A stretch of 64,000 nt of DNA from Hemicordylus capensis (taxonomy: Eukaryota > Chordata > Lepidosauria > Squamata > Cordylidae): positions 183,042,501-183,106,500 of the forward strand of contig NC_069661.1 in assembly GCF_027244095.1 (NCBI RefSeq). Reading direction: 5' to 3'. A model generated the notes under the pieces. The model worked only from the letters and a program-made list of their open reading frames with translations, made no database searches and was not told where the DNA came from. Position 1 is the stretch's first letter. Every line of letters begins with the position of its first letter. The translations under genes were made by a program, and so were the position numbers. Shown in pieces: positions 12,055 through 22,771 of this stretch.

Positions 12055-12430
12055 CAGGGGCAGAGTCACCATTGCGCAAATGGGTTCAAAGAACCCAGGC
12101 CGCCCCCAATCAGGGGCCACAACCATGGCCCCAGACACGCTCTTGCGTCTGATGTCAGATGCGGGGGTGTTATTTCGGTCCCAAACGGGGCTACGCAGAA
12201 GCAGCTGAAATTGGAGCTGAAATCGGCCCGCACTGCATTTGGAGCTGAAATCAGCCTGCACTGCATTGGCAGCACGGCCGGAGCTGTATGGCTCCATTTG
12301 GAAAGGAGACCAAGCCCCCACATCTGACATCAGACGCGGGGGCATGGCTAGCCAGGTACATCTGATGTCAGACGTGGGGGCGGGGCTAAGGGGACACCGT
12401 GGCGGCCACACATGTGCTGCCACCAGCCTG
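12055..12430. mobile_element. hAT-like non-autonomous element (tentative)
   Basis: It begins CAGGGGCAGAGTCACC. A related start (cagggacagagccaccacc...atcaggggc) occurs at about 57193. The interior has three 'tctgatgtcagacg'-type words at about 12138, 12322 and 12360, in both orientations. GC-rich, no coding domain; the right end is not defined. Confidence 0.4.
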
Positions 12431-12439
12431 GATCATTAT

Positions 12440-12889
12440 CAGTGGATTCCACATCCACGGATTCGTGTATCCACGGTTGGGAAAAAGACACACGACCTTG
12501 GCATAAGTGGGGGGTGGAATGCCAACCTCACATATACATGGGTCAGAGATGGCCAGAAATGACCATGGAGGTAATTTCCAGGCTCCATTTTCTTCAACAG
12601 AGCCACAAAATGACTTCCATCTTTGTTTAAAAAATGGTGGGTGGGTGGGTGGGTGCCAATTTTTGGCTGTTTTTCAGGCAATTTGGGGCCACAGGACGAC
12701 TCACGGGGAGCAGCAGAGTAAGATAAGAAGCTCCCCCCACAGGTGAAATTCGGCCAATTTTGAGCCATTTCTGGCCGAGCGAGAACCTAATTCCCGCAAT
12801 CCCATAGGCTCCCTTAACTCAATATTTGCGGTTTCCATATCTTTGACTGCAGCCCGGAACAGAACCCCTGCGAATATCGCGGTCCACTG
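12440..12889. mobile_element. Cut-and-paste element (tentatively Tigger/pogo-like)
   Basis: The left end CAGTGGATTCCACATCCACGG and the right end, reverse complemented (CAGTGGACCGCGATATTCGC), share CAGTGGA and a 'CGCGGATAT'-like theme that resembles pogo/Tigger ends. No transposase is seen. Its right end abuts the head of a 5S-SINE with no spacer. The same junction recurs at 15530. Flanking TA duplications are not visible, so the superfamily stays tentative. Confidence 0.5.
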
Positions 12890-13182
12890 GAAAGCTGGTC
12901 TTGTGGCAGCAAGCATTGTCTCCTTAGCTAAGCAGGGTCTGTCTGCCCTGGTTGCATATGAAAGGGAGACTTGATGTGTGAGCACTGTCAGATATTCCCT
13001 CAGGGGATGAAGCCGCTCTGGGAAGAGCAGAAGGTTCCATGCTCCCTCCCTGGCTTCTCCCAGATAGGGCTGAGAGAGATTCCTGCCTGCAACCTTGGAG
13101 AAGCCACTGCCAGTCTGTGAAGACAATACAGAGCTAGATAGACCAATGGTCTGACTCAGTATATGGCAGCTTCCTATGTTCC
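12889..13182 (+). mobile_element. 5S rRNA-derived SINE, copy 2
   Basis: It starts 'ggaaagctggtcttgtggc', carries 'ttagctaagcagggtctgtc' and 'gaaagggagacttgatgtg' (5S promoter-like), and ends 'agtatatggcagcttcctatg'. The copy is full length and in sense. Its 5' end is fused to the preceding DNA element. Confidence 0.75.
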
Positions 13183-14449
13183 ATATAGTCACCCTGATTC
13201 CCCACGTTGGCCCAAACGCCCAATTAGAGTGTTTAGCCAGCACCCTGGAACAGTTTCCTTAACACTACAAAACAGAATATTCCTGGGGAGATGAGCTGTT
13301 CCTATGCTCTGTGGTGACTGCATTGGCTCCCCCTACCTGGAAGGCTGCAACCTCCAGGTGAGGCTAGGATGTTGCCTGGCAACACCGCTATCTATTGTGT
13401 CTGATTCAGTGGCTGCCTAAGACTCAGCACACACAGGCTCTTTGTGGCAAGTTAAAATCTGTACATTCTATCATTTTCTTCATATATTTACTTCAGTTTT
13501 GTTTTTCTAGTGGGGCAGCTAAATTAAATGAACACTTAATTAAATAAAGGAATAGAGAAACTTGTTTTTATTTTCTGTAGATATGTTGTTTAAAACGCTT
13601 TCAGTGTTCAAACACTTTGGTATCTAGAAAGACTCACGCTCCTCCAAGCCCTTAGTGCTATGGTCCCATTTTTCTTTTCTTACTGCCCCTTATAGTCTTA
13701 TAGCCTTGCCATTACCCACTTTTATTACTTAGGTTTTTGTGCACTTTAATCCATTTTTATGCCCTCCGTCCCTTTATGCCTGTTATGCCTTTTTGGCTTT
13801 TTATGCCCTTATGCTTATTTTGTATTCTAACTTTTAATATCTTTATGTACTCTTACATTATGTAATCATCCCTTATACTTTATGCTGGTCTATGACCATA
13901 AAAGAAAGACACTTTTGTGTGAAGTAAAGGACTATCTGTGCCTACTGCCCCAAGCAGTCGTGTACTGGAGGTGCGGGGTATAAATAAGTTAGATAGAGAG
14001 ATAAAATAAGGAATTTTGTTCTCTAGAAGTATCCCACTTAAATCTTGACCATGATGTGCGCTGCCATCATCCTTATAGTAAATACATTGCACTACTCATT
14101 GTACATTCTTGCCAAAGCCTTGTGGGATATGGCTTAGTAAGCAATGATCATTTCACTGCACACAGACTCCCCAAGGAAGTACAGGAATGTAACAAGGAAG
14201 TGTTATATTTATTGTTGAGTGATGTGTAATCTGTCTGGTTTTGGATATCATTAACATCCTGCACCTGGACTAATCAATCATATACATTTATTCTTTGCAA
14301 GTTTCTGCTTTCGTCCAGGGGTTTTTTCATTACCTGGAAAGCCGTGAGTAAAACATCAGGAACCATTGGAATTTCTTTTTTGTATTTGTTAGAACTCCTA
14401 ACAAATAACACTCCTAACAAATGGTCCTACCAAATGGTTGCTGTCCCAG
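13183..14449. other. Unassigned non-coding sequence
   Basis: No supported exon. The T-rich 'tatgccctt...ttatgcc' words at 13750-13880 followed by 'tatgctggtctatgaccat' could be an old LINE tail, but I cannot fix its family. Confidence 0.4.
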
Positions 14450-14690
14450 AGGAAAGGATTAGATCTAATGGGCTTAACTTACAGGAGGGTAGATGTCAGC
14501 TGAACACTAGGAGAAACTTCTTAACAATGGAACCAGTTACCTGGAGAGGTGGTAAGCTGTCCGTCTCTGGAGGGCTTCAAACAGAGGACAGAGTCCTCTG
14601 CTGGGGATGAGTAACTCTCAATTTATTGTATCAAGCAGAGAGTTGGACGAAATGTCCTATAAGCTGGCCTCAAATTCTATGATTCTCTTA
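14450..14690 (+). mobile_element. CR1-type LINE 3' end
   Basis: The words 'aggagaaacttcttaacaatgg', 'acctggagaggtggtaagct', 'ggagggcttcaaacagagg', 'gttggacgaaatg' and 'aattctatgattct' follow the classic CR1 3' untranslated order (aacttcctgac...ctccctggaggt...attctatgattct). The apparent 88-codon frame in it is not a gene. Confidence 0.65.
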
Positions 14691-15240
14691 TACAGCTTTT
14701 ATAACTTTAACTAGAAAGAGAATTTATTTCTAAATTGTTTTTTAACTGATTTCACTTTTCCTCCTCCACCCCCATAAATGCTTTTTGAGCATTTGCTTCT
14801 TCAGAAATAGTTCAGTGAATGTACTGTAATCAAATCACAAACTGTGACTCATTTGGGAAGTATTCAAAGCAAGTATTAATCTGGCTACTGAGGAGTCAGA
14901 ATTTGACATTCCAACTGTTTGATTGAAAATTTAGGTCATGTGCTGTTTTATGTCTTGGCTGTATTGCACAGCTTTTATAAAGGACTTTCACCTCTGTCAG
15001 AAACAAATTTCATTTAGTCATTAAACAAATGTATTGCAGAAAGTAACAATTTTTATTAAAGAAACCCCAGCCAGAAGCCTGAAATTAGATTTCTGCAAGT
15101 TTATATGAACAAAACCTGGCTTGCCCAAACATTTATGAAAATCAAAGATAAAAGGCTGCAGACAAAAATGTGATTAGGAACCCATAAAGCTGTTCATTAA
15201 TCTGTCACTCTCTTAGTCACTTAACTATATTTAGCAGTGT
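14691..15240. other. Unassigned A/T-rich sequence
   Basis: No recognised gene or repeat. Confidence 0.4.
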
Positions 15241-15530
15241 ACATAGGAATATAGGGAGCTGCCATATACCGAGTCAGACCATTGGTCTATCTAGCTCAGT
15301 ATTGTCTACACAGACTGGCAGCGGCTTCCCCAAGGTTGCAGGCAGGAATCTCTCTCAGCCCTATCTTGGAGATGCCAGGGAGGGAACTTGGAACCTTCTG
15401 CTCTTCCCAGAGCGGCATCATCCCCCGAGGGGAATGCTCACAATTCTAGTCTCCCTTTCATATGCAACCAGGGCAAACCCTTCTTACCTAAGGGTACAAG
15501 TCATGCTTGCTGCCACAAGACCAGCTTTCC
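15241..15530 (-). mobile_element. 5S rRNA-derived SINE, copy 3
   Basis: Antisense copy: plus-strand words 'ggagctgccatataccgagt', 'actggcagcggcttcc' and 'ggaatctctctcagccctatc' precede the 5S-like 'agtctccctttcatatgc...gggcaaaccc'. The head ends at 'gaccagctttcc', touching the DNA-element end exactly as in copy 2. Confidence 0.75.
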
Positions 15531-15736
15531 AGTGGACCTCGATATTCGCGGGGGTTCTGTTCCAGACTGCAGCCGCAGATATAGAAACCGCAAATATTGT
15601 GTTAAGGGAACCTATGGGATTGGGGAGTTAGGTTTTCACTTGGCCAGAAATGGCTCAAAATTGACCAAATTTCACTTGTGGCAGGGAGCTTCTTATCTTG
15701 CTCTGCTGCTTCCCCTGAGTCGTGCTGTGGCCCCAG
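15529..15736. mobile_element. Truncated cut-and-paste element joined to 5S-SINE
   Basis: It starts CCAGTGGACCTCGATATTCGC and runs through 'gccgcagatatagaaaccgc', 'ggaacctatgggattgggg' and 'gccagaaatggctcaaaatt' to 'gtcgtgctgtggcccc'. It is the reverse complement of about 12685-12890. The far half of the element is missing. Confidence 0.55.
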
Positions 15737-16524
15737 TTGATACTCCAGTTCATTACAGTATCAATTTGTGCAATGTTTTGGTCTTGAAATGAGAAGAGGA
15801 CAGGAATATGGTACAGTCAGATTTATTTAGGGATAATCATGGTACAGTTAGAGAAAAAGATTGGTTAGGCAAGGTGAGGAGGCAATAAAATCTTAACAGT
15901 ATTAACTAGAGTCTCACGTAGAGGTGTTTTAGCTTAAATTCTGAATTGTCAATGGATCAGCTTAAGGATTTACCTGAGAAAGGACCCAGATGTAAACTTA
16001 AGGAAGAGAAAGAAAGGAGTGAGGAGATTTAAAGGGATAGACAGTTAGTATTACTGGTCCCCATCCAGTGGTACCTCAGGTGCTCTTGTAGACTGGCAGC
16101 CAAGTGGATCTCCTTGCAGGGAAAAGGCAGCAGAAAAGCAGGAAGAAGGAAGAGTGAGGAGAAAAGAGCAACAACTCGAACCCTTGAGAACCAGCAGGAC
16201 AAAGATGCATCTGGAGTCTGATTCCAATTCTGATCCCGAGACCTTGTGGGTGGGCCAGGGGTATTTGCTCTCAGAAACATATCCTGAGGCAATGCATAGG
16301 TCATACGCCCTGACTGCAGGGGCTGACTGCATGTAACAAAGAAGTTCATGTTGACATGAGCCAATCAAGTGGGTATAATCTTTAAGAAACAAAAGGTGGA
16401 ATGGCTGGTTGTGAGGAGTGTGTATAGTACTGGATAGGTGAACTCAAAAACCTTATCTGAGACCGGGGCATCTCTTCCTGGGGGGGAGAGAGGTGTCCCC
16501 CTCCAAACTTCTGTTAATGATCTC
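15737..16524. other. Unassigned non-coding sequence
   Basis: Two overlapping minus-strand frames of 111-113 codons (about 16029-16392) lie here, but they show no domain and sit opposite a purine-rich plus strand, so they are most likely chance. Nothing else is recognised. Confidence 0.4.
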
Positions 16525-16751
16525 TTTGCCAGCTCATGTTAGCAGCCCTAACCCCTGCTAACTGAGCTAACCCTCGCTAAATGAGCAAAGAGATACCTGT
16601 TAAAGTGATGATTTTCTTATATTTAGCAGGGGAAGAACAATAGGCCCTATCCAACTCCAGCACAGCATCTCTCCAGTGGCTGTTGTTGGAATCTGCCTTA
16701 TGTTGTTGTTGTTAGATTGTGAGCCCTTTAGGGACAGGTGACCAGCTTATT
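16525..16751 (+). mobile_element. LINE-tail repeat copy, 5' portion
   Basis: It has 'gctaaatgagcaaagagatacc', 'agcaggggaagaacaatagg', 'cagcacagcatctctccag' and 'gattgtgagccctttaggga'. The copy is split by the SINE at 16752-16978 and resumes at 16979. Confidence 0.65.
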
Positions 16752-16978
16752 TAGCAATAGCAATAGCAATAGCACTTACATTTATATACCGCTCTATAGC
16801 TGGAAGCTCTCTAAGCGGTTTACAATGATTTAGCATATTGCCCCCAACATTCTGGGTACTCATTTTACCGACCTCGGAAGGATGGAAGGCTGAGTCAACC
16901 TTGAGCCCCTGGTCAGGATCGAACTTGTAACCTTCTGATTACAGGGCAGCAGTTTTACCACTGCGCCACCAGGGGCTC
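16752..16978 (-). mobile_element. tRNA-derived SINE, antisense
   Basis: On the minus strand it begins 'gagcccctggtggcgcagtg' (box A region), has 'ggttacaagttcgatcc' (box B-like), 'ccttccatccttccgaggtc', 'gtaaaccgcttagagagc' and 'gcggtatataaatgtaag', and ends in (TATTGC)n. It is 226 bp and close to its sister at 50561-50786. It interrupts an older LINE-tail repeat. Confidence 0.8.
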
Positions 16979-17046
16979 CTTAGGTATTTGTTTTTCTTTG
17001 TAAACTGCTTTTAGAACTTTGGTTGAAGAGCCGTACATAAATATTC
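16979..17046 (+). mobile_element. LINE-tail repeat, 3' remainder
   Basis: The words 'ctttgtaaactgcttttagaac' and 'tgaagagccgtacataaat' complete the copy begun at 16525. Confidence 0.6.
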
Positions 17047-17429
17047 ATTGTCATTCACATTGTGATAAGAGATTGGGTGTGTGTCATGCTTATCTAGGTA
17101 GTTGTAGGAACAATTAGAGAGGCTAATCTCATTGTGAAGGGAGTTAGCTATTTTGCTTGTGAAGGTCTCTTTGATCCCAGGTCTGCTTGCTTCTTCCCTT
17201 TTTGCAAGTGAGGCCTTGGGGGGGTCTCCCTTCAGTCGCTTCTTGTTCCAACAGCAGGCAGCGTTGCCCCATGCCTGCTTGTGCCAAGCAGCCAAATTGC
17301 ATAGTTTTCCAAACATGGGCATGTGCAGAGTTCATGTTCCCATGAGCTCAAGTATCCAAGATGGATGTTGCAAGCCTACAACTCCAAATCACACACAAGG
17401 GCACTGTTTGCAGCCCCAAGACAAGTGCT

Positions 17430-17630
17430 GCTTTAAGGGCATGGGAGGGTGCACTTACCCCTCCTGCCACTCTTCCCCAGCTGGTGCTCCATTTTTAGTA
17501 AGTCCATGGGATGGCAGCATATCTCCCTGCTGCCCAGTTTACCAGATATACTCAGAAGTATCTGATGCACCTGCATGTGCCGGTGCAGCAGATTCTTCTG
17601 GGTATATCCAGTAAATGGATGTCGCAAATC
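17430..17630. mobile_element. Palindromic MITE, left arm
   Basis: The segment 17430-17545 (gggagggtgcacttacccct...tttttagtaagtccatggg...ctgcccagttta) is the inverted copy of 18135-18260. Between the arms, 17546-17628 holds a smaller hairpin (ccagatatactcagaa against ttctgggtatatcc), and then an LTR-like segment. A related sequence lies at 34868-35207. Confidence 0.6.
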
Positions 17631-18120
17631 TGTCAGGCTAGCCAGACGGAGTGTAAAACAGGAAGAGGCAGAAGTGGTATAGCAAAGTCTTACAGGAAGA
17701 AATTCTCCAAACCAGGTTCAGTCCAAGTCAAATCCAATCAATCCAACAAAGTCCAAATTGAAGTCCACGGGCAAGGTCAACACAGTCCAAGGTCCAAACA
17801 GAGTCAAGGCAGTACACGAACACAGACAATTAGCTCACAGGAAATTGATGTTGCTATCAGCAGGGTAGCTGTGGTGCAGTCATCTTAAATAGGCTGACCC
17901 CCAGTGCTGTTAATCAAGAGTTCCTGAGTCAGCGGCTTTGCCTGATGTTAAGGAGAGACTGGTCACGCCTCCTCCACAAGAGCTGCCTCACCCGGCTCTA
18001 AATCATTTTCAACTCCCTGTGCGTCAGACCAACTCTCCTTTGCAACTTCTGGTCCCTGCCCTCCCTCCTCTGCTGTAACCTCCATCCCCTCCTCCAGCTC
18101 CTCCTTGGAGTCTTCCAGCA
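17631..18120 (-). mobile_element. LTR-like segment inside a MITE (fossil, tentative)
   Basis: On the minus strand this ~490-bp stretch starts TGCTGGAAG and ends GCTAGCCTGACA, so it has TG...CA ends. It contains a TATA-like word and TTGGACTTTG-rich sequence of a kind seen in some vertebrate LTRs. It separates the two MITE arms, which supports an insertion. No matching target duplication is visible, so it may be a solo LTR or another element. No internal coding region is present. Confidence 0.35.
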
Positions 18121-18316
18121 TGCCCATGACAATGGGGGCAAACTGGGCGGCAGGGAGGTACACTGCCACCCCATGGACTTACTAAAAATGGTGCAGTGCT
18201 AGCAGGGGAAGAGAGGCGGGAGGGGTAAGTGCACCCTCCCCCACCCTTAAAGCAACACCCCACACCTTCGAGCCTCCCCTGGCCTTTGAGCCTTCCCCAG
18301 ATCCATGCACATCCCT
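18121..18316. mobile_element. Palindromic MITE, right arm
   Basis: This is the inverted partner of 17430-17545, continuing to '...ccatgcacatcccta'. That end matches the TAGGGRTGTGCA terminus shared by the elements at 32066, 42290 and 61640-61823. It supports membership in the same hAT-like group. Confidence 0.55.
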
Positions 18317-19283
18317 AGTTACTAGTTTTAGCACCTATCACAACCAGATACCTTATTGCTATGTCTGCAGTGAGACCCACATAGATTTGTGCCTCCCGAT
18401 AAGGTGGTTAACATTATGATTACTAGGTTAGGAGATGCCTCCTGCCCTAGTTTGGGAACTGTGCGTGCTCTTGATATTGGATTGTCTGCGAGAGGAAAAC
18501 AAAGTTGGAGGTTCTTTCCATGATCATGTGGCAAACAGCAGCTGGGTCAGGAGCTTTTCACTTCTTCCTCATTCAGCAGCTGGGTGTGGCTGATGGGAAG
18601 GAGGGAGCTCTCTGACCCAGATGCTGCATACCATACAATAATGGAAGGAGCCTCTGACCTTGTTTTTCCCTTGCAGATGTTCAGATATCAGACATGTGCA
18701 CAGCTACCAAACTGCCCTAATCTAAGGCAGAACCATGCAGCTCTTTTCCATCCTTCCATGGTAGACTTCCTGCCCTGACAAAATATTCTTGCCTTTTGCT
18801 ACTTTAAATAGCTAGAGTAGGGTTGTGGCGGTTCTCTGGACTGAGGACAACTCACAGACCTTTGAATGTAATGCAAGGGACCATCAGCTATACGATATAG
18901 CCTTGGTGCACCAGCATAGGGGCTGAAGTCTGCTCTTTGAGTCAGTACAGACACAGCTAGAATCCACTTGTGCTAGCACAGGGACTTGGTGTACAGTCCA
19001 ATTCCTAGCTGCTTATGCCTAACAGCTCATCCAGTCAGGCAAAAATAATCAGGCACAATTTGCCTGATTATTTCTATTTGGAGACTAAAGAAAATAATCT
19101 ATGACTCTGAAAACATGGAAGAATTAAGGCCAGCTCATGTAAGAAGTGTGGAGAAACCGCTCCTTTAAAAATGGCAAATTGGCAGAAGTGGTGGGGGAGC
19201 CCTGCCCACTTCTACCAGCTGTCCCACTACTACCCTGCCTCACTAGCCATCCTGTCCCTCCCCAACCATAGACATAGTGCAGT
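18317..19283. other. Unassigned non-coding sequence
   Basis: No recognised gene or repeat. Confidence 0.4.
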
Positions 19284-19497
19284 GGTTAGAGTGTTGGACT
19301 AGGACCGGGAAGACCCAAGTTTGAATCCTCATTCAACCACGAAACTCATTGGGTGACTCTGGGCCAGTCACATATCTCTCAGCCTAACCTACCTCACAGG
19401 GTTGTTATGAGGATAAACATAACCATGTACACCGCTCTGAGCTTCTTGGAGGAAAAAGCGGGATATAAATGTAAAAATAAAATAAATATAAATAAAC
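19284..19497 (+). mobile_element. tRNA-derived SINE (Squam1/Sauria-like)
   Basis: The order is 'gtgcagtggttagagtgttgg' (box A), 'gacccaagtttgaatcctc' (box B), 'ggtgactctgggccagtcac', 'cctacctcacagggttgtta' and 'gcgggatataaatg', with an AAATA tail. This is the usual layout of squamate tRNA-headed SINEs with a BovB-like tail. The copy is full length, in sense. Confidence 0.75.
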
Positions 19498-19967
19498 TTG
19501 ATGCCATCAGTGCTGCTGCTCCTCGCCTTTCTAAAAAACAGGAGTAAGGTTGGGCAGGAAGAGGAGAAAGGGGAGTGGTAATGGCAGTGGTAACTGCCAC
19601 ACATGGAGAAGTAAGGGGAAGTGGTATGTAGAGTGTACATTGCACCATGGGTGGGGAGATGGGCAGGGAATTTATTTAGTTAGCATATTTCTGTACCGCC
19701 CAAAATGCAAGTTGGTATGTGATGTATGCCATACTTTGAACTGCCAGTGAGAGTGGGGAGTGGCTGTGGTATATACATTGGCTAATTGTGGAGGAAATTG
19801 AGATGGGAGAAGATTGGGTGTGTGGGGGGAAACTAAGTACATAATGTACTCTGCACACCACAGGGGTGGTGGCATTGGCTCCCCATGCTGCCTCAGGCAC
19901 TGTGGAGGCTTACGCTGAGCCTAGGAAGAATATCTCAGAGAAGGTGGCAGAATCCCATATTGATAGT
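19498..19967. other. Unassigned non-coding sequence
   Basis: No supported gene; purine-rich plus strand (gagg/gggg words) keeps short frames open. Confidence 0.4.
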
Positions 19968-20213
19968 CATAGGAACATAGGACGCTGCTATATACTGAAT
20001 CAGACTATTGGTATACCTAGCTCAGTATTGTCTTCACAGACTGGCAGCGGCTTCTCTAAGGTTGCAGGCAGGAATCTCTCTCAGCCCTATCTTGGAGAAG
20101 CCAGGGAGGGAACTTGAAACCTTCTGCTCTTCCCAGAGCAGCTTCATCCCCTGAGGGGAATATCTTGCAGTGCTCACACATCAAGTCTCCCATTCAGATG
20201 CAACCAGGGCAGC
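19968..20213 (-). mobile_element. 5S rRNA-derived SINE, copy 4
   Basis: Antisense copy from 'aggaacataggacgctgcta' to the 5S-like 'agtctcccattcagatgc...gggcag', where it stops. The outermost head (the AGCTAAGCAGG side) is missing, so it is 5'-truncated. A TAATAGAAATAA simple repeat follows at about 20230-20285. Confidence 0.7.
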
Positions 20214-22337
20214 CATTAACGAGCAGCCCTGAAATAATAATAGAAATAATAATAATAGAAATAATAATAATAGAAATAATAGAGAATAACATTCAGCACA
20301 AACTGATGAAAAATCCCACACTTGCAATGAAAAAAGAAGATAACTTAATGGGTTTCTTCTATCTTGTTTGTGTGATGATATGATGAGGGATCCATTTTCT
20401 CATGTGTTGAGGCCATTAACAGAGGAAGCTTCTTTGCTGATGAATAGAAGAATAAAGAGAGAAGAAAATAAGAAAAATAATAAAACTCTTTATGTGGATG
20501 TCCTGGAACAATTGGAGGAAGATCAACGGCAATCCCGTCACAGTGTATGCACACTATCTAGCAAGTTTCAGAGCAGTTTTATTTCTCATTTCTGGTGCAT
20601 TATCTTCTTGTCTCCCATGCTGTGTCACAGCATGTTATCTTGTTTTGCAACAAGACACCATGTGAAGCCATGAGAGAAAAATCTCTAAAGAAAAATGTAT
20701 GCACACTTTCTTATTTCAGAAGCTGCTCAATCCATACTGTGCAATGAACATTTTTAGACTCTCAGTTGAAAACATGGAATTTACACAATTCCCATGCACT
20801 TCTTATACACATTTAAGGTTTGCTTAAGACTATTGTAATTGAAGAAAACATTCCATTATTAGCAATATTGTTGCACACTTCTAAGGCATTTTCAAACACT
20901 GAAAGAAAAATGAGACCTTTGACTCTAGCTGCTTGAATGTAATTCTAGACATGATAAAATAAGAGAACAGGCAATGAAGTGAGGAGAGGGCAGGAATCTG
21001 GAAATCCCTTGTTGAGGGCAAAAATGGAAGAAAGAGTTCAATTATATTGTTATGCTGCCTAGAGGTATGAAGGACAGAAATGATAGTGCCTATTTTTTCA
21101 AGTGGGGACTTGTGACAAAACACAAATCTGGAAGGAACATTCCCTCAGAGACAATGGAATCCCACATTATTGGTTCACTGAGAAAATAATTCAGAAGTGA
21201 TCCAATTTCTGACCACATGACTAAAATGTTATAGGGAATCAAGTAGGTTTAAGTCGCATTCCATGTCAATTTCAGCAGCGGTCGTGAACAGGAGCAAACT
21301 GTTTGTCCTGCTTACTTCTTGCAATGACTGTGCTCCATGTTTTTTCTGGGCACCACTTCTTCTTTTGGTAATTCACAAAATGGCAGTGTGAGGCAAAGTG
21401 TTGTCCTCCCTCTGATTTGACTTCATAATGATGCTACATAGCTAAAGAGATTCAACTGTGTGGTGATGTCTGAAGCCAGATCAGACAGAGGATATCTGTC
21501 TGCTGCTCCCTTTGTGTGCATCATCCCCCCCTTCTTTCCCCCTTTTAAAAGGGGGCTGAAGGGAGGCATCTTGCTGCCTTGCCAGTGCCCCAATAATTGG
21601 CGGCCTGAGGTGACTGCCTCACATCGCCTCACAGAGGGGCTGCCCTTGTTCATGGCTTAACTTGTTACGTGAGAGGCTGGGTGCTTCTGTGTGTCATTTT
21701 GATATTTGCATTTTTATTTATCTGAATGGCATGCATCAAGTGTTAGTGGGTGTCACTATTGTATTTCTACAAAATATGTAAAACAAGGAAAAAATAACCT
21801 TTGCAAAGTTGGCAAAAAGGTAGGGAAATCAAATGGGTGTCATTTAAGCTTACAGTGAGGAAACAAGAGAGGAGGGAGGGAAGAATGTAGCCGAATGGTG
21901 CTATATGTACAGTACAGAAAGCTTGGTTACAGCTGATGTAGCATAACTGAAGAGGATATTATCCCGCAGGCTCTGTTTCTACATTGGTGAAACAGAAACC
22001 TGAAAGATTTTGGATATCACAATGCACTATTGCAATCAAAGCAGCAGTTCTCCTCTGTCATTTGATAAGTTGTTGCTAGGTAGAGCAATGGAATCCACAG
22101 GGAAAATCCCTGCAACAGCAAGAAATGTCACAGAAGAAAGCTGTACGTATTCTCAAAAGATTTATTAAAACACTAAATGCCCTATGCATTTCTGAGAGAG
22201 GACATGTTTCTGGCTAGAATGTTGAAAGATTGTGTAGAGCTTGGTCCACTCAAGACCTGCTCTCCAAACATGGAAGGCACGTACTGTTTTAAAAAATCTT
22301 TTTAAAGTAACCATGGCTTTGCTCATCTGTGTGTTTC
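20214..22337. other. Mostly unique non-coding sequence
   Basis: Apart from the (AATAATAGAA)n-like run at 20230-20285, no element or exon is recognised. A long repeat-poor stretch such as this is where host regulatory sequence could lie, but nothing in it proves that. Confidence 0.4.
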
Positions 22338-22771
22338 TTAGGCCACCTTCAGACATAACGCAGAACCACAGATCCAATGGACCCACAGTTCCACACCCCC
22401 TCCGCCTGCTCTCCTTTCCGCATTTGGACATTCTGGAGAGCATCCTCTCTGCAGTCAGCAAGACTGCATGCAGATAGGCGCAGGAGCTGGCTATGTGGGC
22501 TTCCTTCTTTCCTGAAGCACAGTCAATAACAGCTGGAGTGTGGGAGAAGGCTAACAGTGGTATTAGTGTTCAGATGTAACGCTGGCACTGCCAAACCTGA
22601 GGTTGGGACAATGAAAACAAGAGATAACTGAAGATGACAAATGAAGTTTAGGAAGGGAAACCACGGGTCCATTTTTTAATTTAAGTGTAATTCTCCACAT
22701 TCAGATGTTCAGTTAGCAAAACTGGAGGTGAAGGGACCTCTGGTTTCATGTTACGTGTGAATGTGGCCTTA
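22338..22771. mobile_element. Harbinger-like MITE with TTA target duplication
   Basis: The element at 22341-22768 starts GGCCACCTTCAGACATAACG, and its right end reads on the minus strand GGCCACATTCACACGTAACA, giving inverted ends of about 20 bp with a few mismatches. Both sides are flanked by TTA (22338-22340 and 22769-22771), matching the 3-bp TWA preference of PIF/Harbinger elements. It is 428 bp with no coding capacity, so it is a non-autonomous copy. Confidence 0.65.

Noticed and set aside
12701-13243. 180-codon minus-strand reading frame
   Set aside because: It runs across the transposon-SINE junction and is antisense to the 5S-SINE; the same words appear in frames over other SINE copies (15302-15631, 19866-20117).
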